Shown here: in pieces, positions 1-8,608 of the stretch
How the letters are laid out: each line of letters begins with the position of its first letter
Numbering within the stretch: position 1 is the stretch's first letter
Assembly (NCBI RefSeq): GCF_039533685.1
Contig: NZ_BAAATZ010000029.1
Location: forward strand, 62,001-126,000
Direction of reading: 5' to 3'
Length of the DNA: 64,000 bases
Source of the DNA: Actinocorallia aurantiaca
GTDB lineage: Bacteria; Actinomycetota; Actinomycetes; Streptosporangiales; Streptosporangiaceae
Notes under the pieces: generated by a model
What the model saw: only the letters and a program-made list of their open reading frames with translations
What the model was told of the DNA's origin: nothing
Databases searched by the model: none
Position numbers and translations under genes: made by a program

Positions 1-733
1 CGTCGCTCACCAGGAACGCCGCCGCCCAGCCGACGTCCCAGCCGTCGCCGGGTGTCCCCAGCAGGCCCGCCTCGCTGCGCATCGTGTTCATGAACTCCGC
101 GCGCGGCCCCGGCGCGGAGACCGACATGACCATCGGCGTGGTGATGTGCCCGGGCGCGACGGCGTTGACCCGGATGCCCTGACGGCCGTGCGCGTACGCC
201 ATGTCGACGGTCATCGCGATCAGCCCGCCCTTGGCCGCCGAATAGGCGACCGTGCCGTCGCCGCGCAGGGCCGAGATGGACGAGATGTTCACGATCGAGC
301 CGCCGCCCTGGGCGGCCATCACGGGGACCGCGTACTTCGACGCCAGGAACGCGGTGCGCAGGTTGATGTCGAAGGCCCTGTCCCAGTCCTCCTCCGTGGT
401 GTCGACGACCGTCCCGAGGGCGGCGCGGCCGATGTTGTTGACCAGGATGTCGACCGTCCCGAACGCCTCGACGGCCGCGGCGACCATCTCCTCGCAGTCG
501 GCCGCCAGAGAGACGTCGCCGGAGAAGACCTCGGCGCGGCCGCCCTCCTCCTCGATCAGCTTGCGTGTCTCCTCGGCCCGCTCGGCGTGCAGGTCGACGA
601 GCAGGACACTCGCGCCCTCCCGCGCCAGCACGATCGCGGTCGCTTTCCCCGTGCCGATGCCGGGACCGGGCGTCGAGCCCGCTCCCGTGACGATCGCGGC
701 CCTGCCTTCGACCCGGCCCCTGCGCTCCACCAT
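1..733 (-). CDS. SDR family oxidoreductase (3' end cut by window edge)
   Basis: NAD(P)-dependent short-chain dehydrogenase/reductase, probably oxidising or reducing a hydroxy- or keto-acyl-CoA or a ring alcohol. Seen: an N-terminal Rossmann fold with a glycine-rich turn (TGAG...GIGTG, about residues 16-29), an NNIG motif near residue 97, a serine in a SISAL-like segment, and YSAAKGG carrying the YxxxK catalytic pair. The ATG at 733 is used. The frame stays open to base 1, so roughly the last 10-20 residues are missing. It follows the thiolase-like gene by 33 bases on the same strand and is the likely third gene of a DUF35/thiolase/SDR operon. The glycine-rich turn carries a few extra residues compared with the usual TGxxxGxG. 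The substrate cannot be predicted. Confidence 0.9.
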   Translation of the reverse strand, partial: MVERRGRVEGRAAIVTGAGSTPGPGIGTGKATAIVLAREGASVLLVDLHAERAEETRKLIEEEGGRAEVFSGDVSLAADCEEMVAAAVEAFGTVDILVNNIGRAALGTVVDTTEEDWDRAFDINLRTAFLASKYAVPVMAAQGGGSIVNISSISALRGDGTVAYSAAKGGLIAMTVDMAYAHGRQGIRVNAVAPGHITTPMVMSVSAPGPRAEFMNTMRSEAGLLGTPGDGWDVGWAAAFLVSD

Positions 734-766
734 GGGATCTCCTTCTCCGTCGTGCGAATGGTCGTG

Positions 767-1948
767 CTACCAGCGGGTCAGCAGCGCCGCGCCCGCCTCG
801 ATGCCCCCGACGTTGGTCACCGCGGCGACCTCGGCGCCCTCGACCTGACGGGCGCCCGCCTCGCCGCGCAGCTGCCGCACCGCCTCCGCGGTATGGCCGA
901 AAGCGGCGTGCAGCCGGCCGCCGGACAGCTGGCCGCCCCAGGTGTTCAGCGGAAGTTCGCCGCCGAGGGCGATGCGCTTGCCGCCCTCCACGAACGCCCC
1001 GGCCTCCCCGGTCCCGCAGAAGCCCATGGCCTCCAGCCACCAGACGGCCTCGATGGTGAAACCGTCGTAGAGCTGGGCGGTGTCGACGTCGGCGGGACGC
1101 AGATCCGTCCGCGCCCACATCGCCCGTGCGGCGCCGTGCCCGACACGTCCCATGTCCTCCCACTGCTCCCAGGATGGACGACCTTCGACGACCCCGGCCA
1201 TCGCCTCGATACCGACGGGCGCCCGCAGGTCGGGCGCGGTCTCGGCGGCGGAGACGACGATCGCTGTGGCCCCGTCGGCCGGGACGTCGCAGTCGTACAG
1301 GCACATCGGCGTCGAGATCATCCGCGAGTCCAGGTAGTCCTCGACGGTCAGCGGTGACCGGTAGACCGCGTCCGGGTTGAGGGCGGCGTGCGCCCGCTGT
1401 GTCACCGGGATCCACGCCAGCTGTTCGCGGGTGACGCCATACTCGTGCATGTAGCGGGTGGCGTAGGGGGCCACCTGGCAGACGGGCGACAACATGCCGA
1501 CGGGCAGCAGCCAGGCCAGTGGCCCTTCGGCGACGGGTTTGGTCGACCCGTACGCCGGACGCCCTCCGGCTCCCCGGGCGGCGCTGCCCTCCTTCACGGT
1601 CCGCCAGATGACGACGTGGCGGGCCTGCCCGGTGGCCACCGCCTGGGCCGGCCCGTAGAAAGGCAGGGCCATGCCCTCGTTGATCCCCTGCCGCCAGGTG
1701 GTGGTGATCCGCAGTGCGTCCTGGACCTCGTAGAGGTTGCCGTTGGCGTAGCCGGGCAGGTTGGCCGCGCCGCCGCCGGGGAACATGGCCAGGCCGTCGA
1801 TGTCGTCGACGGTCAGGCCCGCGTCCTCGACCGCGGCGAGGACGGCGTCGAGCGTGAGCTGGAATCCGGACCGGCCGACCTGGCGGCCGATCTCGGACTG
1901 GCCGACGCCGGAGATCACGGCCCGGCGTTCGAAGAGGTCGGTGCCCAA
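767..1948 (-). CDS. Thiolase-fold protein (lipid-transfer-protein/Ltp2-like, aldolase type)
   Basis: A 393-residue thiolase-superfamily protein of the SCP-x/lipid-transfer group. Seen: the N-terminal VISGVGQSEIGR start typical of the group, YDGFT at about residue 294, and a C-terminal NTWGGQLSGG stretch (about 336) followed by GHT (about 351). The nucleophilic CxS/G motif of true thiolases is absent from the N-terminal half, and no C-terminal CxG is seen. Family knowledge: actinobacterial Ltp2 proteins that lack this cysteine work as retro-aldolases on side-chain hydroxyacyl-CoAs and need a DUF35 partner. The gene lies 12 bases downstream of just such a DUF35 gene. Inference: an aldolase rather than a thiolase, releasing a short acyl-CoA from a beta-hydroxyacyl-CoA. 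Confidence 0.85.
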   Translation of the reverse strand: MGTDLFERRAVISGVGQSEIGRQVGRSGFQLTLDAVLAAVEDAGLTVDDIDGLAMFPGGGAANLPGYANGNLYEVQDALRITTTWRQGINEGMALPFYGPAQAVATGQARHVVIWRTVKEGSAARGAGGRPAYGSTKPVAEGPLAWLLPVGMLSPVCQVAPYATRYMHEYGVTREQLAWIPVTQRAHAALNPDAVYRSPLTVEDYLDSRMISTPMCLYDCDVPADGATAIVVSAAETAPDLRAPVGIEAMAGVVEGRPSWEQWEDMGRVGHGAARAMWARTDLRPADVDTAQLYDGFTIEAVWWLEAMGFCGTGEAGAFVEGGKRIALGGELPLNTWGGQLSGGRLHAAFGHTAEAVRQLRGEAGARQVEGAEVAAVTNVGGIEAGAALLTRW

Positions 1949-1960
1949 GAAGTCCTCCGT

Positions 1961-2377
1961 TCAGCGCACGGCCGTGAAGCTGGGGATGGCGAACCCGCCC
2001 GGGCCCGGTTCGAAGCCGACCTCGACGGCCATGCCGACGGACACCTCCTCGGGCGGACAGCCCCGCAGCCGCCCCGCGACCCGCACGCCGGGCCGCCCGG
2101 GAAACTCCACGAGGACGACGGCGTACGGCACTTCGAGGCCGGGAAGCCAGCGCTGATGGTTGACGGTGAGGCTGTAGACCTCGCCGCGTCCGGTGACCTC
2201 AGCGAACCCGGTCGGCCTGGCCCGGCACGAGCGGCAGATCCCGCGTGGAGGGAAGGACTCGGCGCCGCAGGCCGGGCAGTGCTCGACGAGCAGGCGGCCC
2301 TCCTTCGCGGCGGTCCAGAACGGCTCGGTCTCCTCGGTGACGGCGGGCGGTATCCCGGTCGTCGCGTCCATGGGCAT
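1961..2377 (-). CDS. Zn-ribbon / OB-fold (DUF35) partner protein
   Basis: A 138-residue DUF35 protein: an N-terminal rubredoxin-like zinc ribbon with C34-x2-C37 and C48-x2-C51, then an OB-fold. Such proteins form complexes with thiolase-like or hydratase subunits acting on CoA thioesters; the ChsH2 DUF35 domain with Ltp2 is the precedent. The start at 2377 (MPMD) has GGAGG four bases upstream. An internal ATG at 2371 has the same GGAGG at ten bases and is an equally plausible start, so the exact N-terminus is uncertain by two residues. It is the first gene of the minus-strand operon with the thiolase-like gene. A 15-base inverted repeat (2394-2408) lies just upstream of its ribosome binding site. 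Confidence 0.88.
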   Translation of the reverse strand: MPMDATTGIPPAVTEETEPFWTAAKEGRLLVEHCPACGAESFPPRGICRSCRARPTGFAEVTGRGEVYSLTVNHQRWLPGLEVPYAVVLVEFPGRPGVRVAGRLRGCPPEEVSVGMAVEVGFEPGPGGFAIPSFTAVR

Positions 2378-2393
2378 TCGACCTCCGATGGGG

Positions 2394-2408
2394 GAGAATG
2401 TCATTCTC
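2394..2408. promoter_or_regulatory. Palindromic operator, GAGAA-N5-TTCTC class
   Basis: Perfect 15-base palindrome GAGAATGTCATTCTC, 17 bases before the DUF35 start codon. The same GAGAA-N5-TTCTC arrangement recurs at 44990-45004 and 62558-62572, each time upstream of a minus-strand catabolic gene. Probably the binding site of a dimeric regulator; which one is not known. Confidence 0.6.
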
Positions 2409-2424
2409 TTACTACTACATAAAA

Positions 2425-2444
2425 AAGTGAGCGTTTGCTATCTT
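2425..2444. promoter_or_regulatory. Inverted repeat, AAGTGAGTA-N2-TACTCACTT class (variant)
   Basis: AAGTGAGCG-TT-TGCTATCTT. It matches 13 of 18 arm positions of the consensus that is best preserved at 52921-52940. It lies in the divergent promoter between the DUF35 gene and the LLM oxidoreductase, 52 bases before the latter's GTG start. Confidence 0.5.
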
Positions 2445-2496
2445 CGCGGCAGTGCGGTCCGGGACAGACCGGACGCCGGGACGTGGAGGAGACGCG

Positions 2497-3453
2497 GTGC
2501 CAGGCGATCGCATCACCCTGGGAGCGGCGGCGATCCCCGAACCCGAACGGGACTGGCTGGCCGCGGTCGAACGGCTTCCGGTCGAGTCGGTCTGGCAGGG
2601 CGGCCACGTCCTGCCGCCGGGCGCCACCGGAGAGGCCGTCACCCGGCTCGCGCTGATGTCGGCCTGGACCGAGCGGGTGCGCGTGGGCAGCGCCGTCCTG
2701 GTGCTGCCCCTGTACCAGCCCGTGGTCGTGGCCAAGCAGCTGGCCGACCTCGACTCCCGCTCGGGCGGCAGGCTCACCGTCGGCGTGGGCGCGGGAGGGG
2801 AGTTCCGCCACGAGTTCGACGCCGTCGGAGTGCCGGTCGGCGAGCGCGGTCCCCGCACCGACGAGGCGATGGAGATCCTCCGCAAGCTCTGGAGCGGCGG
2901 CCCCGCCACCCACCGGGGCAGGTTCTTCGCGTTCGAGGACGTGGAGCTGCACCCGGTGAGGCCGCCGGGAGCCGCCGGCCCGGCGGGGCGGAAGGGCGGC
3001 CCGCCGCTCGTCGTCTCCGGCCGCAAGGCCCCCGCCATGCGCCGGGCCGCCCGCCTCGGCGACGGCTGGATGCCCTACCTGATGTCCCCCGGCGCCTACG
3101 CCCGCTCCGTGCAGACCGTCCAGGAGGAGGCCCGCACGATCGGCCGGGACCTGGCGGGCTTCGAATGGGCGATGTACCTCTACTGCTCGATCCGCCGCGA
3201 CGGCGACCGCGCCCGCGACGACGTCGCGACCTTCCTCGGCTCCGCCTACGGCGACAAACCCGCCGCCATGCTCGACCGGATCGCACCCGCCGGCACCCCC
3301 GAAGAGGTCGCCGAGCGCTTCCAGGCGTACATCGACGCGGGAGTTCGGCATCTCATCATCTCCCCGGCGGCCCACGACGACACCCTCGAAGTCGTCAGGC
3401 TCGCCGCCGAGGAAGTGCTCCCGCGCCTGTCCCTCCCGGCGGAGGTGAGGTGA
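2497..3453 (+). CDS. LLM-class (F420-dependent type) flavin oxidoreductase
   Basis: A 318-residue luciferase-like monooxygenase-fold protein; in actinomycetes such proteins commonly use F420 or FMN. Seen: the N-terminal GAAAIPE strand, the TERVRVGSAVLVLPLYQP and DLDSRSGGRLTVGVGAG blocks typical of the bacterial-luciferase fold, and a conserved tail around PEEVAERFQAYIDAG. The GTG at 2497 is chosen because GGAGGA ends six bases upstream; an ATG 45 bases earlier lacks a site and would add an unconserved tail. First gene of an operon with the double CoA-transferase (4-base gap) and the SnoaL-like gene. It probably oxidises or reduces an alcohol, ketone or enoyl intermediate; the substrate is unknown. 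Confidence 0.85.
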   Translation: MPGDRITLGAAAIPEPERDWLAAVERLPVESVWQGGHVLPPGATGEAVTRLALMSAWTERVRVGSAVLVLPLYQPVVVAKQLADLDSRSGGRLTVGVGAGGEFRHEFDAVGVPVGERGPRTDEAMEILRKLWSGGPATHRGRFFAFEDVELHPVRPPGAAGPAGRKGGPPLVVSGRKAPAMRRAARLGDGWMPYLMSPGAYARSVQTVQEEARTIGRDLAGFEWAMYLYCSIRRDGDRARDDVATFLGSAYGDKPAAMLDRIAPAGTPEEVAERFQAYIDAGVRHLIISPAAHDDTLEVVRLAAEEVLPRLSLPAEVR

Positions 3454-3457
3454 CGCG

Positions 3458-5773
3458 ATGAGCGGTTCCCTCTCCGCAGGGCCCTGCGCGGGGCTGTCCG
3501 TGGTCGAGGTCGTGGTCGGCACCAGTGAACTCGGCCTCGGGCTCGCCGGAGGAGTGCCGGGGATGCTGCTCGCCGGGCTCGGCGCCGAGGTGACCCGGGT
3601 GACGGGTACCGAGAGCGCGCCCATCGACGCGGACGTGCCGTGGGGGCGGGTCTGGCATCGGGACAAGCGGGTCGTCGCCATCGATGACCGGGACGAGGTC
3701 TTCGCGCTGCTCCGTGACGCGGACGTCGCGCTGGTCTACGGGCCGGAGGAGCTCGTGGAGCGGCGCGGGCTGGGGTACCGGGAGCCGGCGGCGGCGAACC
3801 CGTCGCTGGTCTACGCCCGGTGCCGTCCCAGCCGTACGGCCAAAGGTGCCGTCGCGGACCACGGACTGCTGGTGGAGGCCGCCGCCGGGTTCTGCACCCA
3901 GCTCGCCGGGCACCGGCCGGGGCCGATCTTCGCCGATGTGCGGGCGCCCGGCATCGGGACGGCGTCCCTGCTGACGGTGTCCGTGCTGGGGCTGCTGCGG
4001 CGCAGGGCGCTCACGGGGGAGGGCGGGTGGGCCGAGACCTCCCTGTACGACGGGATGCTCGCCACGCTCGGATGCATGATCGGCCGGTCGGAGCGCGCGG
4101 CGCCCGAGATCGAGGGGTACTGGGAGAAGGGGTCGACGTTCCCGAACTTCCTCTACCGGTGCGCCGACGGCGAGCTGATCCAGGTGTGGTTCGGCGGCAA
4201 GGGCATGTACGCCTCGCTGATCGGTGTGCTCGGGGACGAGCCGAGCGAGGAGGGCTACTACGCCGACCAGATGACCGGGCGGCTCGGAGTACGGGCCGAG
4301 CGGTGGGTGTCGCTGTTCGCGAAACGGCCGCGGGACGTCTGGATCCGGGAGTTGCGCGAGGCCGGGGTGGCCTGCGAGCCGGTGCTCGGTCCCGGCGAGG
4401 CGCTCGCCGACCCGCACTCGGCCGAGGTCGGGCTGGCCGTCACGCGGACCGAAGGCGGCCACCGCGACGTCGTCTTCGGCGCGCCGATCTCGGTGAGCCC
4501 GCTCGCGGCCGGCCTGATTTCGGATGCTCCGCTCGCGGACGCCCCGGCCGTGAACCGGCCGCCCGGCGGTGGGCGGGGGCTGCTCTCAGGGCTGCGGGTC
4601 GCGGACTTCTCGGCGTTCGTGGCGGGGCCGCTGGCCGCCGAGGTCCTCGCCGACCTGGGGGCGGACGTCGTCAAGGTGGAGCCGCCCGGGGGGGAGGCGA
4701 TGCGGGCCGCCGCGTACGCCGTCGCGGCGTGCCAGCGGGGGAAGCGGAGCGTGGCGCTGGACATCGGCGCCCCGGAGGCGCGGGACGCCGTGGAGAGGCT
4801 GCTGGGCTGGGCCGACGTCGTGGTGCACAACTTCCGGGTCGGGGTCGCCGAGCGGCTGGGCATCGGGGCGGAGACCGTCGCCCGGCTGAACCCGGGCGCG
4901 GTGTACTGCCATGCCAGCGCCTTCGGCGACACCGGCCCCCGGGCGCGCTTCCCCGGCAACGATGCACTCATGCAGGCGGTCACCGGGTTCGAACGGGCCA
5001 TCGGCGGCGAGGGCAACGAACCGATCGCCGCCACGTGGATCCCGATCGACATGGCCGGCGGGTGGGTGGCCGCGGCGGGCATCCTCGCAGGACTGTACGC
5101 GAGGGCGGTGGACGGCGGCGGCCGTCGTGTGGTGACGAGCCTGCTCGGAGCGGGGATGCTGGCGCACAGCGGCGTCTTCGAACGCGACGGCGAGCTCGTG
5201 CGCGGCCCCGGACTCGACGCGCGGCAGACGGGCTACGGGCCGGGCTACCGCATCTACGAGGGCGGTGACGGCGCCTGGTTCGCGCTGGTCGTCCCGGACG
5301 GCGAGGCGTGGCGGCGGCTGGCCTCGGAGGTCGCGTCGCTCTCCGAGACGTACGCGCCGTTGCGCGGGGGAGCCGCCGACGCCTCGGCCCGTGAGGCGGA
5401 GGGCGTCCTGGAGGCGGCCTTCGCGACCGAGCCCGCGTCCGTGTGGGTGGACCGGCTGCGCGGCCTGGACCTGCTCGTCGAGCCGATCGAGCCGCTGGAC
5501 CGTGACGGTTTCCGCAGTGCCCTCCTCGACGACCCGGTGAACCGCCGGACGGGCCGGGTCGTGACGTACGAGACCGCCGACTGGGGCCGTTTCGAGCAGA
5601 TCGGCCCGCTGCTGCGGTACGGGCAGGGGCCCGCCGACGGCCCTCCGCTGATGATCCCGCGCGTCGGTGAGCACACCACGGAGGTCCTCACCGAACTGGG
5701 CCTCTCTCCGGAGGAAGTGGACGGGCTCCTGGCGGCGAAGGTCGCCCGGCAACTGGACGAGGAGCGGGCATGA
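3458..5773 (+). CDS. Tandem-domain CaiB/BaiF family III CoA-transferase
   Basis: A 771-residue protein containing two family III CoA-transferase units: one from the start to about residue 365, a second from about 372 (GLRVADFSAFVAGPLAAEVL) to the end. Family III enzymes move CoA between acids through a catalytic aspartate. Candidates are the Asp in VADHGLLVEA (domain 1) and in GNDALMQAVTG (domain 2). The second copy keeps the canonical LADLGADVVKVEPPGG and KRSVALD signatures, while the first is more diverged (LAGLGAEVTRVTG). Single-domain enzymes of this family are about 400 residues. It sits 4 bases after the LLM gene, and its stop overlaps the next start (ATGA). It probably activates or recycles a pathway acid as its CoA ester. 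Confidence 0.9.
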   Translation: MSGSLSAGPCAGLSVVEVVVGTSELGLGLAGGVPGMLLAGLGAEVTRVTGTESAPIDADVPWGRVWHRDKRVVAIDDRDEVFALLRDADVALVYGPEELVERRGLGYREPAAANPSLVYARCRPSRTAKGAVADHGLLVEAAAGFCTQLAGHRPGPIFADVRAPGIGTASLLTVSVLGLLRRRALTGEGGWAETSLYDGMLATLGCMIGRSERAAPEIEGYWEKGSTFPNFLYRCADGELIQVWFGGKGMYASLIGVLGDEPSEEGYYADQMTGRLGVRAERWVSLFAKRPRDVWIRELREAGVACEPVLGPGEALADPHSAEVGLAVTRTEGGHRDVVFGAPISVSPLAAGLISDAPLADAPAVNRPPGGGRGLLSGLRVADFSAFVAGPLAAEVLADLGADVVKVEPPGGEAMRAAAYAVAACQRGKRSVALDIGAPEARDAVERLLGWADVVVHNFRVGVAERLGIGAETVARLNPGAVYCHASAFGDTGPRARFPGNDALMQAVTGFERAIGGEGNEPIAATWIPIDMAGGWVAAAGILAGLYARAVDGGGRRVVTSLLGAGMLAHSGVFERDGELVRGPGLDARQTGYGPGYRIYEGGDGAWFALVVPDGEAWRRLASEVASLSETYAPLRGGAADASAREAEGVLEAAFATEPASVWVDRLRGLDLLVEPIEPLDRDGFRSALLDDPVNRRTGRVVTYETADWGRFEQIGPLLRYGQGPADGPPLMIPRVGEHTTEVLTELGLSPEEVDGLLAAKVARQLDEERA

Positions 5774-6192
5774 GCACGGAGGACACCGGAGCGACGGACG
5801 CGGCCGGGCTCGTACGCGAGATGGGGCGCCGCTTCACGGCGGGTGACTTCGACGGGGCGTTCGCGCTCCTTCATCCGGAGTTCCGCATCCAGCAGCCCGC
5901 GTCGTTCCCGCACGGCGGCTGGCATCACGGCCGCGACGGCATGGTCGGGATGGGCGCGGTCTTCGCCCGGTACTGGGATCGCGTGATCGGCGAACCGCAC
6001 ATCCTCGGCTGCGGTGGAGAGCGGGCCGTGCAGATCACCACCCAGACCTGGACGGCCAAGGCGACGGGCCGCTCCGCGACGGTCGACGTCGTCGAGCTGT
6101 TCACGGTCGCCGACGGCCTCATCAGGGAGATCAGGGTCTTCCAGCAGGACACGCACGCGCTGCTGGCCACCACGGACGGAGTGATTCCTTGA
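5770..6192 (+). CDS. SnoaL-like / NTF2-fold protein
   Basis: A 140-residue small alpha+beta-barrel protein. Seen: the typical sequence pattern of the fold, with FTAGDFDGAFALLHPEFR near residues 25-42, a GGWHHGRDGM segment, and a C-terminal VVELFTVADGLIREIRVFQQD strand pair. Members act as small hydrolases, isomerases or cyclases, or have no known activity; in catabolic clusters they often accompany ketosteroid-isomerase-like steps. Its ATG overlaps the stop codon of the CoA-transferase, so it is translationally coupled as the last gene of that operon. The exact reaction cannot be predicted. Confidence 0.8.
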   Translation: MSTEDTGATDAAGLVREMGRRFTAGDFDGAFALLHPEFRIQQPASFPHGGWHHGRDGMVGMGAVFARYWDRVIGEPHILGCGGERAVQITTQTWTAKATGRSATVDVVELFTVADGLIREIRVFQQDTHALLATTDGVIP

Positions 6193-6216
6193 CAGGCCGA
6201 AAGGGCGGGGGGAACA

Positions 6217-6236
6217 TAGTAAATGGTTACTCACTT
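6217..6236. promoter_or_regulatory. Inverted repeat, AAGTGAGTA-N2-TACTCACTT class
   Basis: The right half TACTCACTT (6228-6236) is exact; the left half TAGTAAATG is degenerate (5/9). It lies 45 bases before the amidohydrolase start, in a short AT-rich gap after the SnoaL-like gene. Confidence 0.5.
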
Positions 6237-6281
6237 ACTTAATTGGATCTTGGCGACCGACCGTCCGGAGGGTGCGCGGCG

Positions 6282-7478
6282 ATGGAGTACCAGCTGATCG
6301 ATGCCGACGGGCACTACTACGAGCCCGACGACTGCTTCACCCGGCACATCGAGTCGCGCTTCAAGGACGAGACGGTGCGCGTCAGGCGGGGCGCGGACGG
6401 CCTCGGCCGGGTCTTCCTCCGCGAGGGGCGCACGTTCATGAGCGTGATGCCGGGCGACTACGCCTCGGCGCCCGGAGCCCTGGAAGGACTGTTCGCGGGC
6501 GGCGTCTCCGACGGGTTCACGCACCGCGAGGTCATCAACGCCAGGGACTACCCGGAGTTCATCGAGCGGACCGCCCGGCTCGCCCTGATGGACGAGCAGG
6601 GGCTCGAGGCGACCATCATGCTCCCCACCATGGGCGTCGCCGTCGAGAACGACATGCGGGACGACGTCGAGCTGACGTACGCGAGCCTTCGCGCGTTCAA
6701 CCGCTGGCTGGAGGAGGACTGGGGCTACGGGGACGACGGCCGGATCTTCGCCGTGCCGATGCTCTCGCTCCTGGACCTCGGCCATGCCATGACCGAGCTG
6801 CGCCGGGTGATGGACGCGGGCGCCCGGCTCGTCCACCTGTGCCCCGGGCCGACCGGGGGGAGGTCGCCCGCCGATCCGGTCTTCGACCCGTTCTGGGCGA
6901 CCGTGGCCGAAGCCGGGATCCCGGTGGTGTTCCACGTCTCCAACAGCGGATACCAGCACTTCTACGGCAACCGGTGGTCCGAGGACCCCGCCAACCCCTC
7001 GCACCGACAGTCCCCGCTGCAGTGGGCGCTGTGCAACACCGAGCGGCCGCTCGTCGACACGCTCACCGCGCTGACGCTGCACAACCTCTTCGGCCGCCAC
7101 CCCCAGGTGAGGATCCTCTCGATCGAGAACGGGTCGAGCTGGCTGAAGTCCCTGATGAAGACGGTCGACAAGGCGGCGGCGCTGGGCCGCCGCGGCCCCA
7201 TGATCGGCGGAAGGCTCCCGGACCGCCCCAGCCTGGCGCTGGCCGAGCACCTGTGGGTCTGCCCGTTCCCGGAGGACGACGTGAACGAGCTCATCGGGGC
7301 CATCGGGGCCGACCACGTCCTGTTCGGCTCGGACTACCCGCACCCCGAAGGGCTCAGGGAACCCCGCGACTACATCCCCAGGCTCGCCGGATGCGACGCG
7401 GAGGTCACCCGCAAGGTGCTGCGCGGCAACACCGCCGGGCTGCTCGGCCTGCGCGACCACACCCCGGTGATGGGCTGA
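6282..7478 (+). CDS. Amidohydrolase-2 family metal-dependent hydrolase/decarboxylase
   Basis: A 398-residue TIM-barrel protein of the amidohydrolase 2 (ACMSD-like) family. Seen: the N-terminal metal-site region DADGHYYEP (residues 6-14), PVVFHVSNSG in the middle, RILSIENGSSWL, and the C-terminal GSDYPHPEG with the conserved aspartate. Members hydrolyse C-C, C-N or lactone bonds or decarboxylate. The ATG at 6282 has CCGGAGGG upstream. It opens a unit with the zinc alcohol dehydrogenase 7 bases downstream and has its own operator-like repeat at 6217-6236. It is a relative of the protein at 50527-51735, which carries the same kind of promoter repeat. Confidence 0.85.
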   Translation: MEYQLIDADGHYYEPDDCFTRHIESRFKDETVRVRRGADGLGRVFLREGRTFMSVMPGDYASAPGALEGLFAGGVSDGFTHREVINARDYPEFIERTARLALMDEQGLEATIMLPTMGVAVENDMRDDVELTYASLRAFNRWLEEDWGYGDDGRIFAVPMLSLLDLGHAMTELRRVMDAGARLVHLCPGPTGGRSPADPVFDPFWATVAEAGIPVVFHVSNSGYQHFYGNRWSEDPANPSHRQSPLQWALCNTERPLVDTLTALTLHNLFGRHPQVRILSIENGSSWLKSLMKTVDKAAALGRRGPMIGGRLPDRPSLALAEHLWVCPFPEDDVNELIGAIGADHVLFGSDYPHPEGLREPRDYIPRLAGCDAEVTRKVLRGNTAGLLGLRDHTPVMG

Positions 7479-7485
7479 CGCGGCC

Positions 7486-8562
7486 GTGAAAGTGGCCATC
7501 GCCTACGAGGCGGGCGCGGCGCCGGTCGTGGAGGACCTCCCCGTGCCGGCCGTCGGGCCCCGTGATGTCCTGGTGCGGATCGCCGCGAGCGGCATCTGCC
7601 ACACCGACCTCAACGTGCTCGAAGGGCTGTCGGCGCTCCCGCTCCCGATCGCGCTCGGCCACGAGGGGTGCGGGACCGTCGAGGAGGTCGGCGCGGAGGC
7701 GCGCCGCGTCAGGCCGGGGGACCGCGTCCTGGCGTCGGTGGCGCCCGCGTGCGGGATCTGCTGGCAGTGCGTCAACGGGATGTCCAACCAGTGCGAGCTG
7801 AACCCGCTGGTGAAGGCGGCTCAGCGCTTCGAGCTCCCGGACGGAAGGCGGGTCGCCGCCGTCTGCGGCTGCGGGACGTTCGCGGAGGCCATGGTCGTCC
7901 ACGAGGCGTCGGTCGTCCCCGTGCGGACCGACCTGGCCGACGAGGAGCTCGCCCTGCTCGGCTGCGGCGTCACCACCGGCCTCGGCGCCGTCCTCAACAC
8001 GGCCGCCGTCACCCCCGGCTCCAGCGTCGCGGTGATCGGCTGCGGCGGCGTCGGCCAGTCGGTGGTCCAGGGCGCCCGCATCGCCGGGGCCGCGGTCATC
8101 ATCGCCGTCGACCCGGTGCCCGGACGGCGGGAGGCGAGCGTCCGCGCCGGTGCCACCCACGCCGTCGACCCTGCGGCGGGCGACCCGGTCGCGCAGGTCA
8201 GGGAGCTGACCGGCGGAAGGGGAGCGGACTACGCCTTCGAGGCGGTCGGCCGCCCCGAGCTCATGGTCCAGGCCTTCGACATGGCGCGCGGCCACGGCAC
8301 GGTGACCCTGGTCGGCATGCCGCCGGTCGGCTCCACCCTGACGCTCCCCGCCGTCCAGGCTGTGTTCTCGGGCAAGCGCCTGGCCGGCTCGGTCCTCGGC
8401 GGCGCCCAGATCCTGCGCGACTTCCCGAAGTTCATCCGCCTCGCCGAGTCGGGCAGGCTGGACCTCGGCTCGATGGTCTCCCAGCGGATCAAGCTCGACG
8501 AGATCGCCCACGGCATCGAACTCGTGGCCCGCGCCGAGGGCGTCCGCACCGTCATCGTCTGA
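7486..8562 (+). CDS. Zinc-dependent alcohol dehydrogenase (MDR superfamily)
   Basis: A 358-residue NAD(P)-dependent alcohol dehydrogenase. Seen: catalytic zinc ligands C38 (SGICHTDLN) and H59-E60 (GHEGCG), the structural zinc site C89-x2-C92-x2-C95-x7-C103, a nucleotide-binding IGCGGVGQS turn, and AVDPVPGRR for cofactor specificity. The overall pattern is that of the class III-like group that oxidises primary alcohols to aldehydes. GTG start at 7486, 7 bases after the amidohydrolase stop, so the two are probably cotranscribed. Likely role: oxidising an alcohol generated by hydroxylation or hydrolysis in this catabolic region. Confidence 0.92.
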   Translation: MKVAIAYEAGAAPVVEDLPVPAVGPRDVLVRIAASGICHTDLNVLEGLSALPLPIALGHEGCGTVEEVGAEARRVRPGDRVLASVAPACGICWQCVNGMSNQCELNPLVKAAQRFELPDGRRVAAVCGCGTFAEAMVVHEASVVPVRTDLADEELALLGCGVTTGLGAVLNTAAVTPGSSVAVIGCGGVGQSVVQGARIAGAAVIIAVDPVPGRREASVRAGATHAVDPAAGDPVAQVRELTGGRGADYAFEAVGRPELMVQAFDMARGHGTVTLVGMPPVGSTLTLPAVQAVFSGKRLAGSVLGGAQILRDFPKFIRLAESGRLDLGSMVSQRIKLDEIAHGIELVARAEGVRTVIV

Positions 8563-8608
8563 GTCCGCCGGGTCTGAGCCGGGAGAACGCCGGTCCGGTC
8601 GCTCGGGG

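Noticed and set aside
5770..8562. Secondary-metabolite (polyketide) cluster suggested by SnoaL-like, P450 and MFS genes
   Set aside because: No ketosynthase, acyl carrier protein, NRPS or terpene cyclase; CoA-ester degradation enzymes dominate.
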